From Acidobacteriota bacterium (GTDB lineage: Bacteria; Acidobacteriota; UBA6911; RPQK01; JACQSY01): a DNA stretch of 45,997 nucleotides. Under the pieces are notes generated by a model. It worked only from the letters and a program-made list of their open reading frames with translations. It had not been told where the DNA came from and searched no databases. The stretch lies in assembly GCA_016211085.1 (NCBI GenBank), contig JACQSY010000116.1, forward strand, positions 1 to 45,997, given 5' to 3'. A program made the position numbers and the translations under genes. Shown piece by piece: positions 9,304 to 19,675 of the stretch (the first letter of the stretch is position 1; every line of letters starts with the position of its first letter).

Positions 9304-10794
9304 GTGGAAGTACGCAGCCAAATTTCAATGGTGTTTCACCTGGACAAGTGCATCGGGTGCCATACCTGCAGCATCGCCTGCAAGAACATCTGGACCGACC
9401 GTAAGGGCACCGAGTACATGTGGTGGACTAACGTGGAGACCAAGCCGGGCACCGGATTCCCGACCTGCTGGGAGGACCAGGAGAAGTTCCAAGGCGGCTG
9501 GAAGGCCGAGAACGGCAAACTGGAACTCCGCTCCACCAGCAAAAGAAAAGCGGTCACCAATATGTTCCACCATCCCAACATGCCCACCATGGACGACTAC
9601 TATGAGCCATGGACTTACAAGTACGAGGATCTGTTCAACGCACCAGAGGGTACTGACCAGCCGACGGCCCGGCCGATTTCCATGGTAAGCGGTGAGTACA
9701 TCAACATCGAAGCAGGTCCGAACTGGGATGACGATCTGGGAGGGTCTCCAGTATATGCTGAAAACGACCCCAACCTGGCGGGGCTCACCCCGGAGCAACG
9801 GGCGCAGCTCTCAGCTGTAGAGCGGCTGGTGTTCTTTTATTTTCCCCGCATCTGCAATCACTGCTTGAATCCGGCCTGTGTTGCGGCGTGTCCTTCCGGC
9901 GCTCTGCACAAGAGAGGAGAAGACGGCATCGTTCTGGTGGACCAGAAACGCTGCCGGGGATGGCGCGCCTGTATTGCGGCATGTCCTTACAAGAAGGTGT
10001 ACTACAACTGGTTCACAGGCAAGTCCGAGAAGTGCATTCTTTGCTTTCCCAGAATCGAGAGCGGGCAGGCTCCGGCGTGCTTTCATTCCTGCGTGGGAAG
10101 GATTCGTTACCTTGGGGTTCTCCTGTACGATGCGGACCGTCTCGAGGAAATCGCCAAGAAACCCACGGATGAGCTGGTAGAAGCCCATCGTTCATTGATC
10201 CTTGATCCCTCGGATCCGCAGGTGATTTCCGCCGCCCGTTCCTGTGGGATTCACGACAGTGTAATCGAGGTGGCACAAGAGTCCCCCATCTACAAGTTTG
10301 TTGTGGACTGGAAAATTGCATTGCCGCCTCACATCGAGTACCGGACCCTCCCCATGCTTTTTTATGTACCGCCTCTATCGCCGGTGATGGCGAACCAGGA
10401 AGGTGACACCATAAATCACGTTTCCAGCGACCTCTTTCACGATATTGACGATTCTCGAGTTCCCATGAGGTTTCTGGCCAACCTTTTTGGCGCCGGCCAT
10501 GAGCGGCACGTTCGCTATGCGCTGCGAAAACAAAAGGCGGTTCGCTGGTACCGGCGGGCGCTGACTGTAGGGGACGTCAGCATGGAGACAGCGGAAAGGA
10601 TGTTGCATGAGGCGGGTTGCAGCGTGGAAGAAGCGGAAGCAATTTACCAGCTCACTTCGCTGTGCACTTTTGATGATCGCTTCGTGATTCCTCCGGCCCA
10701 TCGCGAAGAAGCCATCGCCATGTTGGAGGATCCTCTGGAGCACAAACAGGCGGTGGGGTTTGGATTCATCTCCAACCCGCGGAGAGGGGCGTGA
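9304..10794 (+). CDS. narH: Respiratory nitrate reductase beta subunit (iron-sulfur subunit)
   Basis: NarH carries electrons from NarI haems to NarG through three [4Fe-4S] clusters and one [3Fe-4S] cluster. The product has 496 residues. Cysteine groups are seen in order: DKCIGCHTCSIAC near the N terminus, CNHCLNPACVAACPSG, CRGWRACIAACPY (a Trp replaces one Cys, as in E. coli NarH, giving the [3Fe-4S] site), and CILCFPRIESG with CFHSCVGRIRYLG. The reading frame is open further upstream inside narG, but the GTG at 9304 is chosen. It has AAGGAG 6 bases upstream and gives an N terminus (VEVRSQISMVFHLDKC) that matches E. coli NarH. The stop codon overlaps the narJ start. Confidence 0.97.
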   Translation: MEVRSQISMVFHLDKCIGCHTCSIACKNIWTDRKGTEYMWWTNVETKPGTGFPTCWEDQEKFQGGWKAENGKLELRSTSKRKAVTNMFHHPNMPTMDDYYEPWTYKYEDLFNAPEGTDQPTARPISMVSGEYINIEAGPNWDDDLGGSPVYAENDPNLAGLTPEQRAQLSAVERLVFFYFPRICNHCLNPACVAACPSGALHKRGEDGIVLVDQKRCRGWRACIAACPYKKVYYNWFTGKSEKCILCFPRIESGQAPACFHSCVGRIRYLGVLLYDADRLEEIAKKPTDELVEAHRSLILDPSDPQVISAARSCGIHDSVIEVAQESPIYKFVVDWKIALPPHIEYRTLPMLFYVPPLSPVMANQEGDTINHVSSDLFHDIDDSRVPMRFLANLFGAGHERHVRYALRKQKAVRWYRRALTVGDVSMETAERMLHEAGCSVEEAEAIYQLTSLCTFDDRFVIPPAHREEAIAMLEDPLEHKQAVGFGFISNPRRGA

Positions 10795-11342
10795 TGAACA
10801 ACGCGGCATACTTCGACCAGCTGGCGGCGCTTTTTTCCTATCCGACAGCAACCTACCTCCAGCACGCTGAGCAGACGGCCCGCCTGTTTTCTCCGTTGAA
10901 GGGGGAGATCGTCACTTTACTGGAAGAATTCAACCGCCAGGTTCAATCGCTTTCCCTGGAGAAAATTCAGGAACTGTTCACGGCGACCTTTGATTTGAAC
11001 CCCGTTGCTTCTCTTGAAATCGGCTGGCATCTGCACGGAGAGAATTACGAAAGAGGTCGTTTTATGGTGGAGATGCGTGAGCAGCTGCGTCGGCTGGGAG
11101 TCGAAGAAAAAACCGAGCTCCCTGACCACTTGACACATGTGCTCCCAATGGCCGGGCGCATGCCCTATCGAGAAGTGCCGCTGTTCCTGGATTCCTCGGT
11201 CCTGCCTGGACTGGCCAAGATTCAAGCTGCGTTAAAGGAAAAAGATAACCTTTTTGAGCCTCTCTTGCGTGCGACAGAAGTGTTCCTCAACCACTACAGC
11301 AAGACCTCAAAAGAATTACACAACATAACGGAGTGCGTATGA
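10794..11342 (+). CDS. narJ: Nitrate reductase assembly chaperone (delta subunit)
   Basis: NarJ is the dedicated TorD-family chaperone that holds apo-NarG until the molybdenum cofactor is inserted. The 182-residue all-helical protein has the family LAALFSYPT start, the region LEIGWHLHGENYERGRFM and DHLTHVLPM. The ATG at 10794 overlaps the last base of the narH stop and has GGAGAGGGG at about 5 bases. A GTG one codon earlier (10791) is less likely. The gene ends in an ATGA overlap with narI. Confidence 0.93.
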   Translation: MNNAAYFDQLAALFSYPTATYLQHAEQTARLFSPLKGEIVTLLEEFNRQVQSLSLEKIQELFTATFDLNPVASLEIGWHLHGENYERGRFMVEMREQLRRLGVEEKTELPDHLTHVLPMAGRMPYREVPLFLDSSVLPGLAKIQAALKEKDNLFEPLLRATEVFLNHYSKTSKELHNITECV

Positions 11343-12025
11343 CTTACCTGGATATGCTCTTGTTCGCCGTGCTGCCCTATGCGGCCTTTCTGGTTTTCTT
11401 CGTGATGACGATTCACCGTTACCGGGCGGAAACCTTTACTTATTCAAGCTTGTCTTCACAATTCCTGGAGAACCGGGAACATTTCTGGGGTGTGGTTCCG
11501 CTCCACTACGGCATCATCACGGTGATTGCCGGTCACCTGATCGCGTTCCTGTTTCCTGGCGAGATTCTGCTGTGGAACAGCAAACCCCTGCGGCTGGCGA
11601 TCCTGGAAGTGACAGCGCTGATCTCGGGGTTGTTGGCACTGCTGGGCCTGTTGGGATCACTGGGGAGGCGTTTGAAAGGTCCCAAGCTGCGCCGGGTCAC
11701 CAGTATTAACGATTCGGTACTCTATGCGCTGCTTGTTTTTCAGGTCGCCAGCGGCATCTACATTGCACTGTTCCATCGATGGGGCTCTTCATGGTTTGCG
11801 GCCACGGCCGCACCGTACCTGTGGTCGCTGTTGCAGTTTCGTCCTGATATCAGTTTTCTCGGAGGTTTGCCCACCATCGTGAAGCTTCACATTGTGAATG
11901 CTTATCTGTTGATCGGATTTTTCCCATTTACGCGACTGGTTCATATTCTGGTCGTGCCCAATCCGTATCTGTGGCGCAAGCCGCAAGTGGTGCGCTGGTC
12001 TTACGGAGCTCGAAGCAGGACATAA
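11339..12025 (+). CDS. narI: Respiratory nitrate reductase gamma subunit (dihaem b quinol oxidase)
   Basis: NarI anchors NarGH in the membrane and oxidises quinol, feeding electrons inward through two b-type haems. The 228-residue protein has five membrane helices. Candidate haem ligands are His56, His66, His184 and His202 (E. coli His56, His66, His187, His205). The ATG at 11339 overlaps the narJ stop and has ACGGAG 5 bases upstream. An in-frame GTG at 11333 is a poorer choice because it would coincide with the ribosome-binding site. About 100 bases without a gene follow before actA. Confidence 0.95.
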   Translation: MTYLDMLLFAVLPYAAFLVFFVMTIHRYRAETFTYSSLSSQFLENREHFWGVVPLHYGIITVIAGHLIAFLFPGEILLWNSKPLRLAILEVTALISGLLALLGLLGSLGRRLKGPKLRRVTSINDSVLYALLVFQVASGIYIALFHRWGSSWFAATAAPYLWSLLQFRPDISFLGGLPTIVKLHIVNAYLLIGFFPFTRLVHILVVPNPYLWRKPQVVRWSYGARSRT

Positions 12026-12127
12026 CTTCCAAGATTGTTAGGAGTCGAAAGGATCGCCGAAACTGGATAACCGGTTTATGTGCCCGAGGAGTGTTAGGAA
12101 GCGCGCGGAGCCGTCCAGGAGAAAGTC

Positions 12128-12769
12128 ATGAGTTCACGAATTACGACGGTATTTTTAATCATCGCCGTACTCTTCAGCTTTTTGGTCATTATTTCGAAGC
12201 TCGCACTGTTCAGGCTTCCTGGAGACAACAGAGGCTACGAGCCGGAGCAGCCCATTGCATTCTCGCATCGGTTGCACGCAGGCGAATTGGAAATGTCGTG
12301 CCAGTACTGTCACTCAGAGGCGACAAGCAGCCGTCACGCAGGCATTCCGGCAGCCTCCACCTGCATGAATTGCCACTCAGTCATAACAGCTTCACTTGGC
12401 GCCGTACGAGCGGAAGAGGAGGCAGCTGCTAAAGAAAAACGTGCGGTCAGACCTGTAGTTTCCCAGGAATTGAGCAAGCTTTACCAGGCGCTCGGTCTTG
12501 ATGAGCAGATGAAGCGCGCAGGGACCCCCAGGACGGTGAACTGGATCAAGATCCATGACGTCCCCGACTTTGTGTACTTCGATCATCGGGCTCATGTGAA
12601 CGCGGAGGTGAAGTGCCAAAGCTGTCATGGGCCAGTGGAGACCATGGAACGTGTCCGCCAGATTGAAAATCTGTCGATGGGATGGTGCATTAACTGCCAT
12701 CGGGATCCTCAGGCTCAGGGAATCAAAGGCAGGAATCCTTCTCTTGATTGTGCAACCTGTCATTACTAG
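12128..12769 (+). CDS. actA: Alternative complex III pentahaem cytochrome c subunit ActA
   Basis: ActA is the multihaem periplasmic subunit of alternative complex III, a quinol:cytochrome c (or HiPIP) oxidoreductase unrelated to the bc1 complex. The 213-residue protein has one N-terminal membrane helix (about residues 6-27) and five haem-binding sites: CQYCH, CMNCH, CQSCH, CINCH and CATCH, the last at the very C terminus. That number matches characterised ActA proteins. AGGAG lies about 7 bases before the ATG. It opens a six-gene act block directly downstream of narI. Confidence 0.95.
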   Translation: MSSRITTVFLIIAVLFSFLVIISKLALFRLPGDNRGYEPEQPIAFSHRLHAGELEMSCQYCHSEATSSRHAGIPAASTCMNCHSVITASLGAVRAEEEAAAKEKRAVRPVVSQELSKLYQALGLDEQMKRAGTPRTVNWIKIHDVPDFVYFDHRAHVNAEVKCQSCHGPVETMERVRQIENLSMGWCINCHRDPQAQGIKGRNPSLDCATCHY

Positions 12770-12783
12770 GAGAGCGGCTGAGA

Positions 12784-15700
12784 ATGTCGACGCAAATACA
12801 TAAACAATACTGGAAAGCTCTTGAAGAGCGCAACGGCGCGGTTCCAGAAGATCTTCATCCGCATCACCCACACGAGGAAAAAGAAATCCCCGTCGGGCGT
12901 CGCGATTTTTTGAAGCTGGCCGGCTTCACGGTTGGAGGGACCCTGCTGGCAGGCTGCCAAAGAGCCCCGGTTGAAAAAGCGATTCCTTTTCTTATTCAGC
13001 CTGAGGAAATCCATCCCGGCCGGTCCTTTTATTACGCCTCCACCTGTGGAGCCTGCAGCGCCGCTTGCGGAATTCTGATCAAGAACCGCGATGGACGTCC
13101 CATCAAATTGGAAGGAAATCCCGAGCACCCGCTTTCCCGAGGCGGCCTCTGTGCGGTAGGTCAGGCTGCAGTGCTCGAGCTATACGATTCGCTGCGCTTG
13201 AAAAAGCCGAAGATTTCAGGCAAGGACGTGAGCTGGGTAGAGGTGGACGAAGCAATCAAGCTGCGTCTGGACCAGCTGCGCCGCACTGGAGGACGGTTAA
13301 GGCTGTTGACCGGCACGCTGCATGGCCGCACTGCTGCGGTGGTGATTGAGAAATTTCTGGGTACTTTCCCAAATGCCCAACATATTGTTTACGACCCACT
13401 TTCCTCGTCAGCCATTTCGCAGGCCTACGAACAGACGCATGGGCAACGCTTGGTCCCCCGATTTCATTTGGACCGGGCACTGACGATCGCCAGCTTTGAT
13501 GCCGACTTTCTCGGTACCTGGATTTCTCCTTTGGAGTTTACCGGATCATGGCGGGCGGCGCGCCGGCCCGACGCAGAGCATCCCCTGGTGCCTTACCATG
13601 CGCAGTTTGAATCCAGGATGTCTGTGACGGGCAGCAAGGCCGACGACCGTTTTCCGGCAGCCCCTGCGGAAATTCGTTACTTGCTCCGTGAGCTCACATC
13701 CTTGTTGGCTGCAAAGGCGAATGTGCCAATTCCTGATCGCTTGAAGCAGCAAGGGGTGCCCGCTTCACTTTCCCACGTTTCGCTTAACAAGGTTGCTGAC
13801 CGCCTCTGGGAAACACGGGGGCACAGCTTGATTGTGGCCGGACTTCAGGATGTTGAAAGCCAGCTCCTGTGCAATTTTGCCAATCACCTGCTGGGAAGCT
13901 ACGGGACCACGATCGATCTCGAGCATCCATCGCGACAAAAGCAGGGGAACGATCGTGCTCTGGCAGGCCTCGTTTCCGAATTAAGGGAAGGCGCGGTGGA
14001 TGCCCTTCTGATCGCCGGCGTTAACCCGGCTTATGAGCTGCCGCTGGAGCCGGAGCTTTTGAGGGGCGTGCCGTTACTCGTCAGTTTTTCCCCGTACTGG
14101 GATGAAACTTCGCAACTCGCTCATTTTGTCTGTCCGGACCATCATTTTCTGGAATCGTGGGGGGATACGGAACCGGTGCATGGAATCGTCAGCCTGATGC
14201 AACCCGCTCTTGAGCCGTTGTTTGAAACCCGGTCCTTGCTGGAGAGCTTGAGCGCCTGGGCAGGGGAACTGAAAAGCGCCTACGAGATCATTCAAGAAAA
14301 CTGGCGCCTCAACTTGTTTCCCCTATCCGGCGCGAAGACCTTCGAAAGCTTTTGGGACCAGACGCTCCACGACGGCTATGCAAAGCTGCAACGTCCCTCG
14401 GTAGGAGCGGAAAACTTCAGGACGGCGGCGTTGGAAGCCGTACGAAGCGAGCCTTTGGTTCCTGGGCATGCCCTGGCGCTGGTGTTGTACCCCAAGGTCG
14501 CGATTACTGATGGGCGACACGCTCACAATCCCTGGCTGCAGGAGCTTCCCGATCCCATCAGCAAAGTGACCTGGGACAACTATGCCTGTCTCTCACCGCA
14601 GCTGGCTCGCGATTTGAAGGTAGAGGAAGGGGAAACCGTCTTAATCCGAAAAGGCAACCGCAGTTTGGAGCTGCCCGTCAACATTCAGCCGGGACAACAT
14701 CGTGGAGTGGTTTCCGTGGCGCTTGGCTATGGGGGGATGATGACGGAACGATTTGCTCACATAGGGCCGAAATGGCTAGAGGCGCTTCCGAGCATCGGGA
14801 GAAATGGACGGGTTGGGCAGAATGTTTCAGAGTGGTTGGGTCTGACCGCCGACGGACTCAGCTATGAACTGGATGAAATCAAGATCGAAAAGACGGGACG
14901 AAAACATCCTATCGCCAGCACGCAGACGCATCACTACTTGACAGTCCCCAAGCACCTGGCGCCTCGCGGCGGTGAGCGGCGGCCCATCATTCAGGAAACC
15001 ACGCTTGCGGCGCTCACCGAAGGAGCGCATGAAGAAACGGCTCACCATGAAAAGCACCCCGAGCTGTGGTCGGAAGACCACATTTATCCGGAGCATCACT
15101 GGGGTCTGGTGATTGACCTGGATGCCTGTACCGGCTGCTCTGCCTGTGTAATCGCCTGCCAGTCTGAAAATAACATCCCTGTGGTGGGGAAGGACGAAGT
15201 GCGCCGGCAGCGGGAGATGCACTGGCTGCGAATTGACCGGTACTACTATGAAGAGGGCGCAAGAGTGGACGTCGCTTATCAGCCCATGATGTGCCAGCAG
15301 TGTGGGCACGCTCCCTGCGAAACAGTGTGCCCTGTTCTGGCCACGGTACATAGCTCAGAAGGCTTAAACCAACAAGTTTACAACCGGTGTGTGGGCACGC
15401 GCTATTGCGCCAATAACTGTCCTTACAAGGTAAGGCGCTTCAATTGGTTTGACTACGCTCACGAGGACCGGCTTCAGAATCTCTCTTTGAACCCGGATGT
15501 CGCCGTCCGCTCTCGCGGCATCATGGAAAAATGCACGTTCTGCGTGCAGAGAATCCAGGAAGCCAAGATTGAAGACCGGCGCCAGAACCGGCCGTTGTTG
15601 GATGGAGAGATCCAGCCGGCGTGCCAGCAGAGCTGCCCTGCTCAGGCCATTGTTTTTGGAGACATGAAAGATCCCAAAAGCCGCATTTCACAGCTGATCA

Positions 15701-15822
15701 AAACCCGAAGGCATTATCGGGTTCTTGAGGAGACCAACGTGCGGCCTTCGGTAGGTTATCTTTCGATCGTCCGTAACCGAGGGGAACATCACGAGGAGAC
15801 GGAAGGGAAATCGCATGCTTGA
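12784..15822 (+). CDS. actB: Alternative complex III subunit ActB: molybdopterin-oxidoreductase-like domain fused to iron-sulfur domain
   Basis: The 1012-residue protein starts at the ATG at 12784 with a twin-arginine signal ([12 protein letters not shown]39-R40) followed by a lipobox-like LLAGC, so the protein faces the periplasm. A molybdopterin-oxidoreductase-like domain occupies roughly residues 80-690. A four-cluster ferredoxin-like domain follows, with [40 protein letters not shown] and CTFCVQR...CQQSCPAQA. The first domain of ActB is generally taken to have lost its molybdenum cofactor. Here, however, it keeps a complete C-x2-C-x3-C-x27-C set (Cys88, 91, 95, 123). The gene overlaps actC by 8 bases. 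Confidence 0.95.
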   Translation: MSTQIHKQYWKALEERNGAVPEDLHPHHPHEEKEIPVGRRDFLKLAGFTVGGTLLAGCQRAPVEKAIPFLIQPEEIHPGRSFYYASTCGACSAACGILIKNRDGRPIKLEGNPEHPLSRGGLCAVGQAAVLELYDSLRLKKPKISGKDVSWVEVDEAIKLRLDQLRRTGGRLRLLTGTLHGRTAAVVIEKFLGTFPNAQHIVYDPLSSSAISQAYEQTHGQRLVPRFHLDRALTIASFDADFLGTWISPLEFTGSWRAARRPDAEHPLVPYHAQFESRMSVTGSKADDRFPAAPAEIRYLLRELTSLLAAKANVPIPDRLKQQGVPASLSHVSLNKVADRLWETRGHSLIVAGLQDVESQLLCNFANHLLGSYGTTIDLEHPSRQKQGNDRALAGLVSELREGAVDALLIAGVNPAYELPLEPELLRGVPLLVSFSPYWDETSQLAHFVCPDHHFLESWGDTEPVHGIVSLMQPALEPLFETRSLLESLSAWAGELKSAYEIIQENWRLNLFPLSGAKTFESFWDQTLHDGYAKLQRPSVGAENFRTAALEAVRSEPLVPGHALALVLYPKVAITDGRHAHNPWLQELPDPISKVTWDNYACLSPQLARDLKVEEGETVLIRKGNRSLELPVNIQPGQHRGVVSVALGYGGMMTERFAHIGPKWLEALPSIGRNGRVGQNVSEWLGLTADGLSYELDEIKIEKTGRKHPIASTQTHHYLTVPKHLAPRGGERRPIIQETTLAALTEGAHEETAHHEKHPELWSEDHIYPEHHWGLVIDLDACTGCSACVIACQSENNIPVVGKDEVRRQREMHWLRIDRYYYEEGARVDVAYQPMMCQQCGHAPCETVCPVLATVHSSEGLNQQVYNRCVGTRYCANNCPYKVRRFNWFDYAHEDRLQNLSLNPDVAVRSRGIMEKCTFCVQRIQEAKIEDRRQNRPLLDGEIQPACQQSCPAQAIVFGDMKDPKSRISQLIKTRRHYRVLEETNVRPSVGYLSIVRNRGEHHEETEGKSHA

Positions 15823-17155
15823 GGCGCGTGAAATTTCAGTCCCGTTAATTGGCGGCCACAAGTCTTTGGCACAGGTGACCAGTGACGTGTGTTCCGCCAT
15901 GGATCGACGCCCCACGCTTTGGTGGTGGCTGGCATTTTCGATTGCCCTGCTGGCGCTCGGCGTCGGCATTGCAGCAACCTCCTACCAGGTGGCCACCGGG
16001 ATTGGCACCTGGGGGTTGAATCGCACCGTAGGGTGGGCTTTCGACATCACCAACTTTGTCTTCTGGATCGGTATTGGTCACGCCGGGACCCTGATTTCGG
16101 CGATTCTTTTTCTATTGCGCCAGCGTTGGCGCACTTCGGTCAATCGTTCGGCCGAGGCCATGACCATTTTTGCCGTCATCTGCGCCGGGATTTTCCCGCT
16201 GATTCACATGGGGCGGCCCTGGTTGGCCTTTTGGATGTTTCCCTACCCAAACTACCGCGGCCCGCTTTGGGTGAATTTCCGCTCTCCGCTGGTCTGGGAC
16301 TTCTTTGCCATATCCACCTATTTCACGATTTCTCTGGTTTTCTGGTACATCGGATTGATCCCAGATTGCGCAACCATCAGGGACCGGTCGCGCGGCTGGC
16401 GGCGCAAAGTTTTTGGAATTCTCAGTCTGGGGTGGGACGGTTCTTACCGGACCTGGCTGCGCTACGAAACTGTTTACCTGCTGTTGGCGGGTCTGGCGAC
16501 TCCGCTGGTCATCTCGGTACACACCATCGTCAGCTGGGATTTTGCCACCTCGATCATTCCCGGATGGCATGCCACCATCTTTCCTCCTTACTTTGTGGCG
16601 GGCGCCATCTTCTCGGGAATGGCCATGGTGCTCACCCTGATGATTCTGGTGCGGAAAACCATGAACCTCCAGGACTACATCACCCACCGCCATGTGGACG
16701 TGATGTGCAAGATGGTGCTTTTTACGAGCGGGATTGTTTCTCTCTCTTACTTTACAGAGTTTTTTACTGCTCTTTACTCCAACAATCCGTACGAACAATT
16801 CACCTTCATCAACCGCGCTTTTGGCCCCTTGGGGTGGAGTTACTGGATCATGACCAGTTGTAATGTGCTGGTTCCGCAATTCCTGTGGTTTAAAGCGGTG
16901 CGGCGCAATCTGGTGGTGGTTTTTCTCATCAGCATCCTGGTTAACGTCGGCATGTGGTTTGAGCGTTTTGTGATTATCGTGACCTCTCTGCATCGCGACT
17001 TTCTTCCCTCCAGCTGGTCCACGTATTCACCAACCACTATTGAGATAGCAACTCTGGTGGGAAGCTTCGGTTTGTTCTTTACTCTCTTCTTACTTTTTTG
17101 CCGAATCCTGCCGGTCATCGCGATTGGCGAGGTGAAGGGCGTGCTGGAGGAATGA
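15815..17155 (+). CDS. actC: Alternative complex III membrane subunit ActC (NrfD/PsrC family)
   Basis: ActC is a quinol-binding membrane subunit. The 446-residue protein has about ten membrane helices, and family features include [65 protein letters not shown] and [12 protein letters not shown]. The conserved His and acidic residues near the periplasmic side are those proposed in this family for quinol binding. The ATG at 15815 overlaps the actB end and has AGGGA upstream. It pairs structurally with ActF in the complex. Confidence 0.95.
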   Translation: MLEAREISVPLIGGHKSLAQVTSDVCSAMDRRPTLWWWLAFSIALLALGVGIAATSYQVATGIGTWGLNRTVGWAFDITNFVFWIGIGHAGTLISAILFLLRQRWRTSVNRSAEAMTIFAVICAGIFPLIHMGRPWLAFWMFPYPNYRGPLWVNFRSPLVWDFFAISTYFTISLVFWYIGLIPDCATIRDRSRGWRRKVFGILSLGWDGSYRTWLRYETVYLLLAGLATPLVISVHTIVSWDFATSIIPGWHATIFPPYFVAGAIFSGMAMVLTLMILVRKTMNLQDYITHRHVDVMCKMVLFTSGIVSLSYFTEFFTALYSNNPYEQFTFINRAFGPLGWSYWIMTSCNVLVPQFLWFKAVRRNLVVVFLISILVNVGMWFERFVIIVTSLHRDFLPSSWSTYSPTTIEIATLVGSFGLFFTLFLLFCRILPVIAIGEVKGVLEE

Positions 17156-17162
17156 AGCAAAC

Positions 17163-17690
17163 ATGAGCAGAATTTTCATAGGCACTTTTGAACATGAGCA
17201 TGACATTGTGGGCGTGACGCGTGAATCGCGCCTGCGAGGTCTCAGGATCGCTGATGTATACGTGCCTTATGCAGTGCACGGTCTGGACGAAGCTATGGGG
17301 CTGAAACCCTCAAAGCTGCCCTGGGTTTGTTTTGCGCTGGGCTTGTTCGGTGCAACCTTCAAAGTGTGGTTTGAATTTTGGACTACGGCCTCGGACTGGC
17401 CCATCAATGTGGGCGGTAAACCTTGGAATTCTCTGCCCGCTTTCGTCCCGGTGACTTTCGAGGTCATGGTACTGTTTGCTGGTGTGAGTACGGTGATTGC
17501 GTTTCTGGCAGGTCAGAGAATGCGCCCGGGAAAGGTCGCCGTGATGCCCAGCAACCGGGTGACTGATGATCACTTTGTGCTGGTCCTGGAACAGCAGGAT
17601 GCATCTTTCGACGAGGTCAAGGTCCGGGAATTGTTTGAAAAATACAACGTCATCGCTGTTGAGGAACGTGGAGGAAAAGAAGAGCGGTGA
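17163..17690 (+). CDS. actD: Alternative complex III membrane subunit ActD (DUF3341 family)
   Basis: The 175-residue protein has a cytoplasmic N-terminal domain and two membrane helices (about residues 56-75 and 97-115). The motif DVYVPYAVHGLDEAMGLKPSKLPW is diagnostic for ActD. The C-terminal domain (residues 130-170) resembles small ferredoxin-like folds without cysteines. It has no known cofactor and is a structural subunit next to ActC. It lies 7 bases after actC and overlaps actE by GTGA. Confidence 0.93.
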   Translation: MSRIFIGTFEHEHDIVGVTRESRLRGLRIADVYVPYAVHGLDEAMGLKPSKLPWVCFALGLFGATFKVWFEFWTTASDWPINVGGKPWNSLPAFVPVTFEVMVLFAGVSTVIAFLAGQRMRPGKVAVMPSNRVTDDHFVLVLEQQDASFDEVKVRELFEKYNVIAVEERGGKEER

Positions 17691-18265
17691 AAACACGAAG
17701 GCTCAATGCGCTGTTACTGGTGGTATTCGGGGCGGGCCTGCTGCTCAACTGGACAATGGCTCCCGACTCCAGACGCCCCAATTATCTTTTTCTTCCCGAC
17801 ATGGCCTATTCACCTGCGTACCAGGCTTATTCCGAGAACCCGGTCTTTGCAGATGGAAAAACATTGAGGAGTCCGGTGCCCGGTACTGTTGCGCGAGGGC
17901 ACCTGCCGGTCCGCTATGCACGGACACCCGAGGATGCTCTGCGGGCCGGTGAGGAAATGAAGAATCCTCTGTCCGCCACTTCCCGGCAGGCGCTGGAGCG
18001 GGGTGCTAAGGGTTACGAGATCTACTGCGCTCCCTGTCACGGGAGCAGTGGCAAAGGCGATGGGAAGGTGGCGCAGAGAGGTTTCCCGCCGCCCCCTTCG
18101 CTGTTTAGTGAAAAAGCGCTCGCCATGCGCGACGGGCAGATATTCCACATCATCAGTTATGGGCAGGGGAACATGCCGCCTTATGCCGCCCAAATGTCTC
18201 AGGAGGATCGATGGCAAGTCGTTCTGTATCTCCGGTCTTTACAGAGATCCGGGAAGTCGCAATAG
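17687..18265 (+). CDS. actE: Alternative complex III monohaem cytochrome c subunit ActE
   Basis: The 192-residue protein has an N-terminal membrane segment (about residues 6-22) and a single haem site CAPCHGSSGKGDG near residue 114, with a likely distal Met in GNMPPYAAQMSQEDRW. ActE receives electrons from ActA and can hand them to soluble acceptors. Many ActE proteins carry a lipid-anchored Cys after the signal. I see none here, so the N-terminal helix probably anchors the protein. The GTG start at 17687 overlaps the actD stop. Confidence 0.93.
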   Translation: MKTRRLNALLLVVFGAGLLLNWTMAPDSRRPNYLFLPDMAYSPAYQAYSENPVFADGKTLRSPVPGTVARGHLPVRYARTPEDALRAGEEMKNPLSATSRQALERGAKGYEIYCAPCHGSSGKGDGKVAQRGFPPPPSLFSEKALAMRDGQIFHIISYGQGNMPPYAAQMSQEDRWQVVLYLRSLQRSGKSQ

Positions 18266-19527
18266 CGGCCAGAGTTGAAGAAAAAGAACCGTCGCTCAGT
18301 CTGGCCCAGGCGCAGAAAAAAATAACTTACTGCCTCTTGATCGGCAGCGCGCTTTTGTTCACGGCTGGGGTTTTGCTCAACCCGGCTCGTGCGGGCCTGA
18401 ATCTGCTGCTGATCAGCTATTACTTGATCGGCACGGGACTGGCCGGAGCTGTCTTTATTGCCATTCAGTACGTTAGCGGAGCGCGCTGGTGCATCAGTCT
18501 TCGCCGCATACCGGAAGCAATGACGGCGGCCATTCCATTGGGAGCCGTCGGACTCGCTCTGCTTTTCGTCTTCAGACCTTTTCGGTACCCCTGGATCGAG
18601 GAGGAGCTTCAAGGCTTTAAGGGGTTCTGGCTGGACTGGCCTTTTTTTCTGGTCCGGGCAGCGCTCTATGTGGCACTCTGGATTCTCTTCTCCTGGAAAA
18701 TCGTTGGCAATTCCCGTCTTCAGGATGGCGATGGCGCGTGGGCTCACACGCGACGCAACGTACGGTTTTCTGCAGGGTTTCTGGTCATTTTTGCCGTCAC
18801 CTTTTTTCTTGCCAGTACGGATTGGATCATGTCGCTGGAACCGGAGTGGTACAGCACCATCTTCGGGATGTATCACTTCTCAGGACTCTTTCTCAGCGGC
18901 TTGGCAACAATTTCTCTCATAGCGGTCTGGTTGAAACAGCGCGGAACGCTGGATCAATACGTAAGTGACGCCCAGCTGCATGATCTGGGTAAGCTGCTTT
19001 TCTCCTTCAGTACTTTTTGGATGTACATCTGGTTCAGCCAATACATGCTGATCTGGTATGCAAACATTCCTGAAGAGACTATTTATTTCATCCACCGGCT
19101 GGAGGGGTCGTGGGGTTCTCTGCTGGTGCTTAATCTGCTCCTCAATTGGGGCATTCCATTTGCGGTGCTGTTGCCGCGGCTGACCAAGCGGACGCCAGCC
19201 TTACTGGGTTTGATCTGCGTCGTGATTCTGGTCGGACGTTGGCTGGATCTCTACTTGATGATTTTTCCCCCTTTTGCTCCGCGGCTTCCCTGGTTTGGTT
19301 TATGGGAAGTGGCCGCGATCGCACTGGCGGCAAGTATCTTCATCGTCGTTTTTGTCCGAGCATTTCAGAAGGCCTCGCCGGTGCCTTTCTGGGATCCGTT
19401 GCTGCCCCAGCCACATGCTCATGAGCAACATCCACGATGGCGTCGCAGCCCGGGACCTGCGCCTTGGCGCACCTGGTTGAGCAGCCGGGAACGAACCTCG
19501 ACCGTGCGTCGGGGGGGCGGCAGGTAA
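18211..19527 (+). CDS. actF: Alternative complex III membrane subunit ActF
   Basis: ActF is the second large membrane subunit, homologous to ActC. The 438-residue protein has about ten helices and family signatures DWIMSLEPEWYSTIFGMYHFSGLF, HDLGKLLFSFSTFWMYIWFSQYMLIWYANIPEE and LPRLTKRTPALL. The ATG at 18211 lies within actE (55-base overlap) and has a strong CAGGAGG 5 bases upstream, so the overlap appears real. The C-terminal 50 residues are rich in Pro and Arg and are not conserved. No oxidase genes follow, although act clusters often precede a caa3 oxidase. Confidence 0.93.
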   Translation: MASRSVSPVFTEIREVAIAARVEEKEPSLSLAQAQKKITYCLLIGSALLFTAGVLLNPARAGLNLLLISYYLIGTGLAGAVFIAIQYVSGARWCISLRRIPEAMTAAIPLGAVGLALLFVFRPFRYPWIEEELQGFKGFWLDWPFFLVRAALYVALWILFSWKIVGNSRLQDGDGAWAHTRRNVRFSAGFLVIFAVTFFLASTDWIMSLEPEWYSTIFGMYHFSGLFLSGLATISLIAVWLKQRGTLDQYVSDAQLHDLGKLLFSFSTFWMYIWFSQYMLIWYANIPEETIYFIHRLEGSWGSLLVLNLLLNWGIPFAVLLPRLTKRTPALLGLICVVILVGRWLDLYLMIFPPFAPRLPWFGLWEVAAIALAASIFIVVFVRAFQKASPVPFWDPLLPQPHAHEQHPRWRRSPGPAPWRTWLSSRERTSTVRRGGGR

Positions 19528-19663
19528 GGCGGAGAAAACGGCGAAGGTGGGCGTGAGGACGGATCAAAAGCAATCAAACGGTTACTTAAAACATGTTGCC
19601 TGGTCGGCTTAAACAGCTCAAACGTCTCCACTCCGGTGCGAGAACTCTCTTTTAGCGAAGCAC

Positions 19664-19670
19664 AAGGAGG
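19664..19670 (+). promoter_or_regulatory. Strong ribosome-binding site that decides the narK1 start
   Basis: AAGGAGG is a near-perfect Shine-Dalgarno sequence. Counting 5 bases downstream leads to an ATC codon at 19676, not to any ATG, GTG or TTG. The next in-frame ATG (19757) has no ribosome-binding site and would remove part of the first membrane helix. Confidence 0.6.
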
Positions 19671-19675
19671 CCATC

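Noticed and set aside
15889-16863. Long open frame (324 codons) on the plus strand inside actC
   Set aside because: It is the shifted-frame shadow of actC. It has His- and Arg-rich composition, no membrane pattern and no family motif, while the actC frame matches NrfD throughout.
16112-16993. 293-codon minus-strand frame opposite actC
   Set aside because: It is very rich in His, Gln and Arg with no recognisable domain, an expected antisense shadow of a membrane-protein gene.
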